From NCBI GenBank assembly GCA_041685935.1, contig JAWLES010000025.1, positions 1 to 21,449 on the forward strand: 21,449 nt of DNA, written 5' to 3'. The DNA is from JAIPEK01 sp041685935 (GTDB lineage Bacteria > Desulfobacterota > Desulfobacteria > Desulfobacterales > Desulfobacteraceae). Numbering within the stretch: the first letter of the stretch is position 1; each line of letters opens with the position of its first letter. Under the pieces are notes generated by a model. The model saw nothing but the letters and a program-made list of their open reading frames with translations. It was not told the origin of the DNA and did no database searches. This document shows, piece by piece, positions 1-6,848 of the stretch. A program made the translations under genes and the position numbers.

Positions 1-330
1 ATTCATATCCATGTTCCGGCCGGTGCAATTCCCAAAGACGGCCCATCCGCCGGACTGACCGTAGCGGTCGCCCTTGTGTCCCTTTTCACCCGAAGACCAT
101 GCAGGAGGGATGTGGCAATGAGCGGGGAGCTTACCCTGAGCGGCAGAATTCTTCCTGTCGGCGGTATAAAAGAGAAAATTCTGGCGGCTGCCGAAGGGGG
201 AATCGGAACGGTGATTTTCCCCAGAAAAAATCAGGGGGACCTCAAAGCGATTTCCCGAGAGGTCCTTGAGAAGGTTGAAGTGAAAACAGCCAATGAAATT
301 ACCGAAATAATCGATGCGGTGTTAAAATAA
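1..330 (+). CDS. lon: ATP-dependent protease Lon, C-terminal part (5' end outside window)
   Basis: The frame is open from base 1 and ends at TAA 328-330, giving the last 109 residues of a LonA protease. The serine-lysine dyad of the S16 peptidase domain is visible: Ser16 of the fragment lies in KDGPSAG and Lys59 is the second lysine of GGIKEK. Their 43-residue spacing equals Ser679/Lys722 of E. coli Lon. The DVAMSGELTLSGRILPVGG stretch between them is typical of the family. Lon is a cytoplasmic hexameric AAA+ protease that degrades misfolded and regulatory proteins; the ATPase half is upstream of the window. The C-terminus ends at the usual family point (EIIDAVLK). A further open stretch follows the stop in the -1 frame and is treated as a finding. 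The next gene is convergent. Confidence 0.95.
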   Translation: MHIHVPAGAIPKDGPSAGLTVAVALVSLFTRRPCRRDVAMSGELTLSGRILPVGGIKEKILAAAEGGIGTVIFPRKNQGDLKAISREVLEKVEVKTANEITEIIDAVLK

Positions 331-439
331 ACCGCCAGGGATGGAAACACTGCCTTGTTTTCGCCAACCCGGCCTATGTCCGTCATGTCAAGTTCCCCGA
401 TTTTCCGGAGGTCGTTGATTTACTTTAAAACAGGCACTG

Positions 440-922
440 TCAGCGGTCAAGCAGGACCAGGGGGACTTCCAGGCGCTTTTTGATGCCGCGGATCAAATTT
501 TCCCTCGGATTTCCATCGACTTCTTCTCCCGAGTCCAGGATTGTCAATACGATTTCCGGGTGGTTGTCCACAAAACTTACGATTTCTTTTTCCGGCTCTC
601 CGGTTCCCATGGTAATGCTGCAGTTCACACCTGCTTTACGCGACTCAGGTTTCAGGTGCTCTGCATTTTTTTTCGCCTTCTCCATGAGGGTTTGTGCATA
701 TTCATGTTCGCCTGACTCTGCGAACGCCGCAGCCTTGAAAGAAGTTTCCATGCATTTTCCAGCCTGTTTGCCCGCCCTTCCGATGGAGCCTCCGTACCTG
801 GAAGGCCAGACAACCTGAAATACTGAAAGCTCTGTTTTGAGCTTTCCGCAAAGATCCAGCGCGTACCTGAATATTTTTGCGGACGGGCGCGGGCCGTTGA
901 CAGCCAGAAGCACTTTTCCCAT
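440..922 (-). CDS. Universal stress protein (UspA-like domain)
   Basis: A 160-residue protein starting MGKVLLAVNGPRPSAKIFRYALDL, the first beta-strand and helix of a Usp fold, and ending in the usual hydrophobic strand (VPLVLLD). The middle (residues about 60-95) is alpha-helical and rich in Lys and Glu. The glycine-rich ATP-binding motif of MJ0577-type Usps (GX2GX9G[S/T]) is not recognisable before the last strand, so it is more likely a non-nucleotide-binding UspA type. Usps are cytoplasmic proteins linked to stress survival; the precise role cannot be read from sequence. The start has AAAGGA 6 nt upstream. It lies 28 nt downstream of the 62-residue gene on the same strand and probably shares its sigma-54 promoter. 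Family assignment is good; function is generic. Confidence 0.8.
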   Translation of the reverse strand: MGKVLLAVNGPRPSAKIFRYALDLCGKLKTELSVFQVVWPSRYGGSIGRAGKQAGKCMETSFKAAAFAESGEHEYAQTLMEKAKKNAEHLKPESRKAGVNCSITMGTGEPEKEIVSFVDNHPEIVLTILDSGEEVDGNPRENLIRGIKKRLEVPLVLLDR

Positions 923-950
923 TTCAGTCCTTTTCTGTTTTGTATCCCGT

Positions 951-1139
951 TTACAATCTCATCTGTGTCCGCGCCATGTCTTCTTTCCGGGCTTTTGTGC
1001 CGGGTCTTTCCGATTTCTGCTTTCGGTTTGTCTCTATCCCGGATGTCAGGTACTTTACGGCTTGCCGGTCCTCTCCGGCTTCTGCAAAAGTGATTGCCAT
1101 CATTGTTCTGTCAAGCCGGCTGAGTGTTTTTTGTTTCAT
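951..1139 (-). CDS. Small conserved-looking protein encoded upstream of usp
   Basis: A 62-residue basic protein (MKQKTLSRLDRTMMAITFAEAGE...). The first 35 residues form a predicted helix with a MMAITFAEAGE core; the tail is rich in Lys, Arg and Gln and probably flexible. No signal peptide, membrane segment or cysteine pair is visible. I trust this frame over the overlapping plus-strand frames because AGGAG sits 9 nt before the ATG, the gene runs in line with usp 28 nt away, and a sigma-54 promoter lies upstream. From memory, short proteins with a similar MMA-x-FAEAGE segment occur beside usp genes in sulfate reducers; this is unverified. Function unknown. Confidence 0.65.
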   Translation of the reverse strand: MKQKTLSRLDRTMMAITFAEAGEDRQAVKYLTSGIETNRKQKSERPGTKARKEDMARTQMRL

Positions 1140-1201
1140 GTGAAGTTCTCCTGTTGTTTAATGCAGTTGAATAATACCAAGGGTGCTTGCAGTAGTGTAA
1201 T

Positions 1202-1217
1202 AGCAATTAGTGTGCCG
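1202..1217 (-). promoter_or_regulatory. Sigma-54 (-24/-12) promoter for the 62-aa gene and usp
   Basis: Read on the minus strand the site is CGGCACACTAATTGCT. It matches the sigma-54 consensus TGGCACGN4TTGCW at GGCAC and TTGC with exact spacing; only the first T and the G after GGCAC differ. The expected transcript start is near 1191, about 50 nt before the ATG at 1139. It is correctly oriented, and inverted repeats that could bind an enhancer-binding protein lie about 165-190 bp upstream. Confidence 0.7.
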
Positions 1218-1353
1218 TTGTAAAAGCAAGGCTGTAAAGCGGTTGTGTCGGCATGTTTTATCGCCGGGCTCCCTGCAGAAGAGAAAGTTTTGTTGCTATC
1301 TGAAACGACGGTTTGTGAGATGAATTGTTTTTTTAATCTATTCAGGGATTTAA

Positions 1354-1385
1354 CAAAAGGTTTTGATTTTCAACATATCGTTGAA
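1354..1385. repeat. Two inverted repeats in the intergenic region, candidate enhancer-binding sites
   Basis: The 305-bp stretch 1140-1444 between the 62-aa gene and recN has no convincing gene. It holds the sigma-54 promoter and two perfect inverted repeats: CAAAA-GG-TTTTG at 1354-1365 and TTCAAC-ATATC-GTTGAA at 1369-1385. They are centred about 170-185 bp upstream of the predicted sigma-54 start, a normal distance for an upstream activator site. No T-run follows either repeat, so a recN terminator is less likely. The functional role is inference. Confidence 0.4.
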
Positions 1386-1444
1386 TAGTGTAACAGTTCG
1401 CTGATGAAAACAAAGGAGCTGCAGATTGTTCAAGGAAGCACGGT

Positions 1445-3151
1445 TCACCCGGATGCGGTCTGGAGCATTTCCTCGGCATGATGCAGAGTGGCTTTTGTGA
1501 TTTCGCTTCCCCCGATCATTCTGGCAAGCTCTTCCACCCGGTCCTCGTCTGTTTCAAGCCGGCGGATAACGGTGGATGTGCTTTGGCCGGATACGCGCTT
1601 TTCAATTTTATAGTGTTCTTTTCCGTATTTGGCGATCTGTGCAAGGTGGGTGATGCAGATCACCTGGTTGTCCGATGCCAGATTTTTCAGTTTGGCCCCG
1701 ACTTTTTCGGAGGTTGCGCCTCCGATCCCTGCGTCTACTTCGTCAAATATCAGTGTTTCAATGGCTTGAGATCTTGACAGGATCACCTTCAGGGCAAGCA
1801 CGATCCTGGAAAGCTCTCCGCCGGATGCGATTTTTTTCAATGCCTTTGCCGGTTCCCCGGGATTCGGGCTGATCAGAAAAGCGGCCTTGTCGATTCCCGT
1901 GGAAGAAGCTTTCAGGCCGTCCACGGTGAAGAGTTCTTTTTCCGGATCTGCATCTGCCTGTTTAACCTGAACCCTGAAATCGGCCTGTTCCATCTCCAGG
2001 GATTGAAGCTCGGTTTTCACAAGCATGGACAGCTCTTCCGCCCCTTTTTTCCTCTTTTCGGACATTGCCAGTGCCGTTTCTGTGTACTGGTTTTTCAGCT
2101 CTTTTATTCTTTCGGTCAGTGCATCTATTTTTTCGTCCAGGCCGGATGTGGCTGCATAACGCTGCTGCATGCTTTCATACTCTGAAAACAGCGATTCAAG
2201 GCTGCCTCCGTATTTTCTCTTGAGTTTCTGTATCAGATCGAGCCTGGCTTCGGTTTCTTCGAGCGCTGCCGGATCAAGGGTCAGATTGCCGATGTAGGTT
2301 CTCAAATCCCCGACAAGATCTTCTATTTCGTACATCACACCGGCCACTTTTTCCGCTTTTCCGGAGAGTGCGGGATCGTATCGGCCGAACTTTTCCAGCC
2401 CTTTATGGAATGTGTCGAGCTGTTCCACAACAGAGCCGTCTGTTGTGTATAAATCTCCGATTGCCTTTTGAACGGTTTCATAAATGCCGGATGCATTTTT
2501 GAGCCGGTCTTTTTCCTGTTCCAACTCGAGGTCTTCGTTTTTTTTTATGCCGGCTGCCCGGATTTCTTCAATCTGGTGCCGTAAAAGTTCGGCTTCCTCT
2601 TTTGCATTCTCACGGTTTTCCTTTACCTGTTCCAGCTCTTTAACAAGCGGGGTGAGCTCATTGTAAATCCGTGCGGTTTTTTCTTTTTCATCAAGGATGC
2701 CGCAGAACCGGTCAAGGATATCAAGATGGTTTTCTTCCCTGAGAAGCCCCTGGTGGGCGTGCTGGCTGGAAATACCGGCAAGACCGTTCGTGATACGTTT
2801 CAACAGCTGGATCGAGGACTGTCTGCTGTTGATGAATATTTTGTGTTTGCCCGAGGTGGAAATCACCCGCCTGACCATCAATCCTTCAGCCGGGTCTATA
2901 TCCTGCTCTCTCATGACTTCTGACTGTTCGGATTCAGGGTTTATCTCGAAGCAGGCTTCAAGTTCGGCGGTTTCATACCCCGCCCGGATCAGGTCGGCGG
3001 AAGCCCTTGAACCCAGAAGCAGGTTCACCGCTTCAATGATGATGGACTTGCCCGCGCCGGTTTCTCCGGTCAGAACGGCAAGGTCTTCCTTGAAGGAGAT
3101 CCTGATGTCGTCAATTATTGCAAAATTCTTTATGGCAAGTTCGCTTAACAT
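1445..3151 (-). CDS. recN: DNA repair protein RecN
   Basis: A 568-residue SMC-like ATPase, close to the usual 550-570. Walker A is GETGAGKS at residues 29-36. The ABC signature SGGELSR starts near 443. Walker B with the catalytic glutamate (IFDEVDAGIGG) is near 468-478, and the switch histidine (ITHLAQ) is at about 502. The centre (about 150-375) is a long Glu/Lys-rich coiled coil. RecN acts in the cytoplasm on double-strand breaks, bridging DNA ends for RecA-dependent repair. The start fits the family N-terminus (MLSELAIKNFAIID) and has a perfect AAGGAGG 6 nt upstream. That site lies inside the 3' end of the preceding Gate-domain gene, with which recN overlaps by 41 bp, so the two are probably co-transcribed. 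No LexA box was identified. Confidence 0.96.
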   Translation of the reverse strand: MLSELAIKNFAIIDDIRISFKEDLAVLTGETGAGKSIIIEAVNLLLGSRASADLIRAGYETAELEACFEINPESEQSEVMREQDIDPAEGLMVRRVISTSGKHKIFINSRQSSIQLLKRITNGLAGISSQHAHQGLLREENHLDILDRFCGILDEKEKTARIYNELTPLVKELEQVKENRENAKEEAELLRHQIEEIRAAGIKKNEDLELEQEKDRLKNASGIYETVQKAIGDLYTTDGSVVEQLDTFHKGLEKFGRYDPALSGKAEKVAGVMYEIEDLVGDLRTYIGNLTLDPAALEETEARLDLIQKLKRKYGGSLESLFSEYESMQQRYAATSGLDEKIDALTERIKELKNQYTETALAMSEKRKKGAEELSMLVKTELQSLEMEQADFRVQVKQADADPEKELFTVDGLKASSTGIDKAAFLISPNPGEPAKALKKIASGGELSRIVLALKVILSRSQAIETLIFDEVDAGIGGATSEKVGAKLKNLASDNQVICITHLAQIAKYGKEHYKIEKRVSGQSTSTVIRRLETDEDRVEELARMIGGSEITKATLHHAEEMLQTASG

Positions 3152-4097
3152 GAAGCCTCCTTAGCATGCAGCAGGCATTGAATGTGTAGGTAATGCAGAT
3201 GGCGGCGACAAGCCTTGGAATCCACAGCCATAAAGCAGGTATTCCCAGCGGCAGAAAAAGGGCGGGGTCTTCTATCATTGCGTGGTTGGGGCCGATAGAC
3301 AGATGAAGCTTTGTCAGCTCCTCTTTTGAGAAATCGTTGCTCTTGGTCTCTTCAACAATCACTGCTGCTCCGTATGCAAGTCCGAACAGGGAGGCGGTGA
3401 GCCAGAGCATTCCGGTATTCCTGGAAAGCCCCATAACTGCCAGAACAGGGGCGGCAAGTCTGGTTATATACCTGATAAGGTTGAATTCCTTTGCAGTTTC
3501 AAGGACTATCATAAGCGGCATGATAATGCAGAAGATCTGCACTGCAAGCATGGATATGTCCACGCCCCACTCGAGAAGCATGGCGGAAAAAGGCTGCTGT
3601 GCCGTGTCCAGTGCGGCAGTGGCGTTTGCAGCCACTTCAGGTACAGTGGCACCCATGATTTTGCCGGAAACAAAAGTGGTGACAACCGAGATAAAAATAC
3701 GGAAAAAGGCGGCGACAAATGCATTCAGGCCGGATTTGCCCTGAACGATGCTCTCCTGGATAATGTTGTGGCTGATCAGAAGGAAGATGGCGATAAGGGT
3801 CATCTGTTCCACCGGCAGGGGAATGACCGCCATGGCTGCTACCGCTCCGTAAATTCCGGTGAAAAGCCCGATGATTATCGGCAGAGCCGCCTCTGACGGG
3901 AGCATTAGAAAATTCATCACCGGAGCCAGTATGAAATCGAGCTTGTAGATAATTCCGAAATGGACAAGAAGTGCGGTTGCAAAGGAGATCGGGACCAGGA
4001 TCTTCAAGAGCCACAAAAGCCCGCTCCACCCCTTGAGGATTCCGCTGTACGCCCCGTTTTTCAGCCTGGGCAGCACCGTGTTATTTTTTGTCGTCAT
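3111..4097 (-). CDS. Gate-domain (nucleoside recognition) integral membrane protein
   Basis: A 328-residue, strongly hydrophobic protein with roughly eight membrane segments (for example residues 26-46, 55-75, 84-110, 125-145, 185-200, 212-240 and 285-305). The two-part layout resembles proteins annotated as nucleoside recognition domain or SpmA/SpmB-like Gate proteins. Conserved-looking polar spots include SHNIIQESIVQGKSG and FGLAYGAAVIVEET. The substrate is unknown; family members are presumed transporters or gates in the inner membrane. The start overlaps the upstream small gene by 17 bp, and the hydrophilic Cys/Arg/His-rich tail (about the last 20 residues) overlaps recN, suggesting translational coupling. 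The fold assignment is reasonable; any transport role is inferred. Confidence 0.75.
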   Translation of the reverse strand: MTTKNNTVLPRLKNGAYSGILKGWSGLLWLLKILVPISFATALLVHFGIIYKLDFILAPVMNFLMLPSEAALPIIIGLFTGIYGAVAAMAVIPLPVEQMTLIAIFLLISHNIIQESIVQGKSGLNAFVAAFFRIFISVVTTFVSGKIMGATVPEVAANATAALDTAQQPFSAMLLEWGVDISMLAVQIFCIIMPLMIVLETAKEFNLIRYITRLAAPVLAVMGLSRNTGMLWLTASLFGLAYGAAVIVEETKSNDFSKEELTKLHLSIGPNHAMIEDPALFLPLGIPALWLWIPRLVAAICITYTFNACCMLRRLHVKRTCHKEFCNN

Positions 4098-4269
4098 CTG
4101 AAGGAGCGGTCTCTGATCGGTTTTGTTTTACACTCTCCTGAACCGTGGTGTGGATATCCCTGAAGGACTGGTGGATATTGGATGGAGAAAGTCGTCCCAT
4201 TTCGATGAATTTTACCACTATCTCCTTGGTGGTTCTCAATATCTGTTCATCAACGGATTTCATACCCAT
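4081..4269 (-). CDS. Small protein resembling the N-terminal region of MucR/Ros regulators
   Basis: About 62 residues from ATG 4269 (MGMKSVDEQILRTTKEIV...). An in-frame ATG two codons later and a TTG at 4302 are alternatives; none has a strong ribosome-binding site. The pattern ILRTTKEIV-x3-IEMGRLSPSNI-x7-IHTTV is reminiscent of the helical N-terminal region of MucR/Ros proteins (LTAEIVAAYVSN...ELP-LI--VHTAL). The zinc-finger DNA-binding half is absent, and the tail is acidic and polar (SDDDKK). It overlaps the Gate-protein start by 17 bp and is the first gene of that operon. The MucR similarity is by eye and could be coincidental. Confidence 0.6.
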   Translation of the reverse strand: MGMKSVDEQILRTTKEIVVKFIEMGRLSPSNIHQSFRDIHTTVQESVKQNRSETAPSDDDKK

Positions 4270-4392
4270 CTTGTTACCAGAGAAAACCTGTAAGGTCAAC
4301 AATTTGAATTATTTTATGTCACCTTTTAAAAAAAAATGGTATGCTCTGCGTCTATATTTTAATTTTAACTGTAACAGCGGACGATAATTTCA

Positions 4393-5577
4393 ATGTACAG
4401 CACCGAAAGTCAAAATGCGGACAAGGTCAGCCGGATCAGTCTTCCCGGAAAGGATATACTGCTTGTGGGCACCGCCCATGTTTCAAGGGAAAGCGCTGAA
4501 TTCGTCAAAACCCTGATTGCCGGGGAGGTCCCTGACACGGTATGCGTGGAACTCTGCCCCACAAGGCTCAACTCGCTGAGAGACAATGACAAGTGGCGGA
4601 ATATGGATATTGTCAGGGTGATCAAAGAAAAAAAATCACTGCTGCTTTTAATGAACCTTATTCTTGCTTCGTTTCAGAAAAAAATGGCGGAAAAGTTTAA
4701 AATCAGGCCCGGCCAGGAGATGCTCAATGCCGTGGAAGCTGCAGAAAAAATCAATGCTCTGGTGGTGCCTGCGGACCGCGACATCCAGACTACCCTGTCC
4801 CGCGTATGGAGGAGTATGGGCTTTTTCGAAAAGGTGAAATTCATCTTTCAGCTCCTCTTTTCCCTCGGGGGATCGGACGATATCACTGAAGAGGATATTG
4901 AAAAAATGAAGCAGGAGGATATTCTGAAAACCCTGCTGTCGGATGTTAAAAAATCTCATCCCGTCATGGAGCGGGTTCTGATAGATGAACGTGACATGTA
5001 CCTTGCAGGCGAGATTGCAAACGCACCCGGAGAGAAAATCGTTGCAGTGGTGGGAGCCGGGCATGTGCCTGGCATAAGGCGGTACATCAATGGGGGCGGC
5101 CGGACCGGCAGGGAAGAGCTTGACCGGATTCCGCCCGGCGGCAATATGGTGAAAACCCTTAAATGGATTATCCCCTTGGCTGTGATGGCGATTATTGCCT
5201 CAGGTTTCCTGATGGAAGGAAAAGGGGCCGGAACCGATATGATCTGGGCCTGGATCATGGCGAACGGGATTTTTGCCGGGCTGGGCGCGCTGGCTGCCCT
5301 GGCTCATCCCCTGACCATCCTGGCTTCCATTGCAGCGGCTCCGCTCACGTCTCTCAACCCCATGATCGCGGCGGGGTGGGTGTCAGGCCTTGTGGAGGCT
5401 TTTTCCAGAAAACCCAAGGTCAGGGATCTGGAATCAATACCCGAGGATATAATGACTGTAAGAGGATTCTGGAAAAACAACGTGATCCGGATTCTCCTGG
5501 TGGTCATTTTCACCAACCTGGGGAGCACTCTTGGCACCATGACCGCGGTTCCCCTGATGCTGCGGGTCATTAACTGA
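4393..5577 (+). CDS. TraB/PrgY-family membrane protein
   Basis: A 394-residue protein. The N-terminal soluble domain (about 1-245) has the TraB-family signatures GTAHVS (26-31), VELCPTR (52-58), an ERDMYLA segment and VGAGHVPGI. The C-terminal part (about 258-394) carries several membrane segments, including WIIPLAVMAIIASGF, a long Ala/Gly-rich stretch and a last helix near RILLVVIFTNLGS. The best-known relative, enterococcal PrgY, limits the activity of a peptide pheromone; a metalloprotease-like role through the GxxH and ERD motifs has been proposed for the wider family. What it acts on here is unknown. It is transcribed divergently from the Gate/recN operon across an AT-rich 120-bp gap in which I could not fix a promoter. 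The ribosome-binding site is weak. Confidence 0.85.
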   Translation: MYSTESQNADKVSRISLPGKDILLVGTAHVSRESAEFVKTLIAGEVPDTVCVELCPTRLNSLRDNDKWRNMDIVRVIKEKKSLLLLMNLILASFQKKMAEKFKIRPGQEMLNAVEAAEKINALVVPADRDIQTTLSRVWRSMGFFEKVKFIFQLLFSLGGSDDITEEDIEKMKQEDILKTLLSDVKKSHPVMERVLIDERDMYLAGEIANAPGEKIVAVVGAGHVPGIRRYINGGGRTGREELDRIPPGGNMVKTLKWIIPLAVMAIIASGFLMEGKGAGTDMIWAWIMANGIFAGLGALAALAHPLTILASIAAAPLTSLNPMIAAGWVSGLVEAFSRKPKVRDLESIPEDIMTVRGFWKNNVIRILLVVIFTNLGSTLGTMTAVPLMLRVIN

Positions 5578-5604
5578 CAGGGATCTGCTTGAACCGCCCG
5601 CCGG

Positions 5605-6339
5605 TCAGCTTTTTCTCCTGCCGACCGTCTCGGCGAACTTCTGGATGCATTCCGGATAGAGCTGCCATTCAAGGGCAAGCCCCTTTTTTTTGACATCCTG
5701 GAGCGTATCTTCTTCCCTGATTTCAAATGCCTTCTGGCCGATGATCGGACCCGTGTCTTCTCCGTAGTCTATGTAGTGGACCGTGCATCCGCCGATTTTG
5801 CAGCCGTACCGGAACGTGTCCCCGTATCCGTCGGTTCCGGGAAAGGAGGGAAGAAGTGCAGGATGAATGTTCATGATCCTGCCGGCACTCGAGCCTTCAT
5901 TGAACCTGTCGATAAAATAGGGGGTAAGGGTCCTCATGAAGCCGGCCAGGACGAGAAGGTCGATTCCGTAAGGCCGGATTCGGTCCAAAAGCTCTCTTTC
6001 AGCCGCAGCACGTGAGAAGAGAAAGGCTTTGACTCTGTCTCCGGGTGTGTCCGGCCCCAGGAGCTTCTGTTTTTGCCTTATCTCTTCCAGGTCGAAATCT
6101 TCAGGGATGTCAACCAGATCCGGTGATTTTTTCGCTTTTTGAATGATCGGCCGGTAATCCACGCAGAATGTTTCTATCCCTGCTTTTTCAGCCCTTGCCA
6201 GCCCTCCGGCATCCGGTTTGTCAGAGCCTGTGAAGAGTATTTGAGCATCAATGGTTCGGTTTGCGCACGCATCAATAATCGCCTGCAAATTGGTTCCGCC
6301 GCCGGAGATCAATGCGCCGATCCTGATTTTATCAGCCAT
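5605..6339 (-). CDS. purN: Phosphoribosylglycinamide formyltransferase (PurN) with an insertion
   Basis: This enzyme transfers a formyl group from 10-formyl-tetrahydrofolate to GAR in purine synthesis (cytoplasm). The N-terminal phosphate-binding loop is SGGGTNLQA (12-20). The catalytic residues are Asn157 and His159 (NIHPALLPSFPG) and Asp195 (EDTGPI). All three are shifted by exactly 51 from N106/H108/D144 of E. coli PurN, so the active site is intact. At 244 residues the protein is about 30 longer than usual; the extra sequence is a charged block at about residues 63-112, between the substrate loop and the catalytic half. The start overlaps the cutA stop by 8 bp, making a two-gene operon. 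Its 3' end faces traB with only 27 bp between stops. Confidence 0.94.
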   Translation of the reverse strand: MADKIRIGALISGGGTNLQAIIDACANRTIDAQILFTGSDKPDAGGLARAEKAGIETFCVDYRPIIQKAKKSPDLVDIPEDFDLEEIRQKQKLLGPDTPGDRVKAFLFSRAAAERELLDRIRPYGIDLLVLAGFMRTLTPYFIDRFNEGSSAGRIMNIHPALLPSFPGTDGYGDTFRYGCKIGGCTVHYIDYGEDTGPIIGQKAFEIREEDTLQDVKKKGLALEWQLYPECIQKFAETVGRRKS

Positions 6340-6655
6340 GGCTCTCCCCTGTTACCTCCGCAATCCAGCCCAGATACTCATCAAGGCCTGACCGGATGGG
6401 CACTTCAATGATTTCAGGAACCTCGTAAGAATGGTGTTCCCGGATAAAGGAGGCCAGGTCCGGATACAACTCTTTACGGGTCTTGATTAAAAGCTTGTAC
6501 TCGGGATCGTTGTGAACCTCGCCTTTCCAGGTGTAAAAGCTGGTGACACTGCTCACCTGGATACATGCCGCAAGCCTGTTTTCCAGCAGCTTTGCCGAAA
6601 GGGATTCCGCTTCGCTTTTGCTGTCGGTTGTTGTTATGACTATACTGTATTCCAT
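6332..6655 (-). CDS. cutA: CutA divalent-cation tolerance protein
   Basis: A 107-residue protein with the usual CutA1 length and signatures: SIVITTTDSKSEAESLSAKLLENRLAAC at the N-terminus (residues 4-31; the Cys is at 31), FYTWKGEVHNDPEY in the middle and HSYEVPEIIEVPI towards the end. CutA forms very stable ferredoxin-like trimers. It was named for copper tolerance in E. coli, but its biochemical role is unresolved. The start is supported by GGGAGGGG 5 nt upstream and by a candidate promoter about 40-70 bp upstream. The stop overlaps the purN start, so the two are translated in a coupled way. Confidence 0.93.
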   Translation of the reverse strand: MEYSIVITTTDSKSEAESLSAKLLENRLAACIQVSSVTSFYTWKGEVHNDPEYKLLIKTRKELYPDLASFIREHHSYEVPEIIEVPIRSGLDEYLGWIAEVTGESHG

Positions 6656-6695
6656 TCAGCCCCTCCCTGATTTACATTTGAAACAAATATTCGGA

Positions 6696-6724
6696 ATAAT
6701 ATGATATTTCAGCTTGGGAATCAA
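6696..6724 (-). promoter_or_regulatory. Candidate sigma-70 promoter for cutA-purN
   Basis: On the minus strand TTGATT (6719-6724) and TATTAT (6696-6701) are separated by exactly 17 bp. They match 4/6 and 5/6 of the consensus. The expected start is near 6689, giving a leader of about 34 nt to the cutA ATG at 6655. Its -35 box is only 7 bp from the -35 box of the opposing trxA promoter. Confidence 0.5.
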
Positions 6725-6731
6725 TCATAGT

Positions 6732-6760
6732 TTGACAAACCCCTTATTAGAGAATATATT
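6732..6760 (+). promoter_or_regulatory. Sigma-70 promoter for trxA-trxB-bamD
   Basis: A perfect -35 TTGACA (6732-6737), a 17-bp spacer and a -10 TATATT (6755-6760, 5/6). This is the strongest housekeeping-type promoter in the window. The predicted start is near 6767, leaving a leader of about 80 nt before trxA. Confidence 0.7.
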
Positions 6761-6766
6761 TATCTG

Positions 6767-6848
6767 AACCGGGTTTACCAGAGCCCGTCGGAGTGCGCAC
6801 AGGTTTTGTGCGGATTGGATTTGAACAGCAACAAAGGTTTTGTGAAAT
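6767..6848 (+). other. trxA 5' leader with hairpins and a repeated 10-mer
   Basis: The predicted untranslated leader holds a CGGG/CCCG inverted repeat (6770-6773 with 6784-6787) and a stronger 6-bp hairpin CGCACA/TGTGCG (6796-6801 with 6807-6812, loop GGTTT). The 10-mer AGGTTTTGTG occurs twice, at 6801-6810 and 6835-6844. The first copy forms the loop and 3' arm of the hairpin. The second covers the AAAGG that is the likely, rather distant, ribosome-binding site. A role in translation control is inference. Confidence 0.35.

Noticed and set aside
940..1223. Plus-strand open frames over the 62-aa gene and its upstream region
   Set aside because: They lack ribosome-binding sites and family-like sequence, while the minus-strand gene has both a good site and operon context.
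4303..4392. Promoters in the AT-rich gap between the small MucR-like gene and traB
   Set aside because: Many AT-rich hexamers occur but none with convincing -35/-10 spacing in either direction.
5593..5605. Intrinsic terminator between traB and purN (ACCG/CGGT repeat before a T-run)
   Set aside because: The stem is only 4 bp and the T-run starts several bases later inside purN, so the evidence is too weak.
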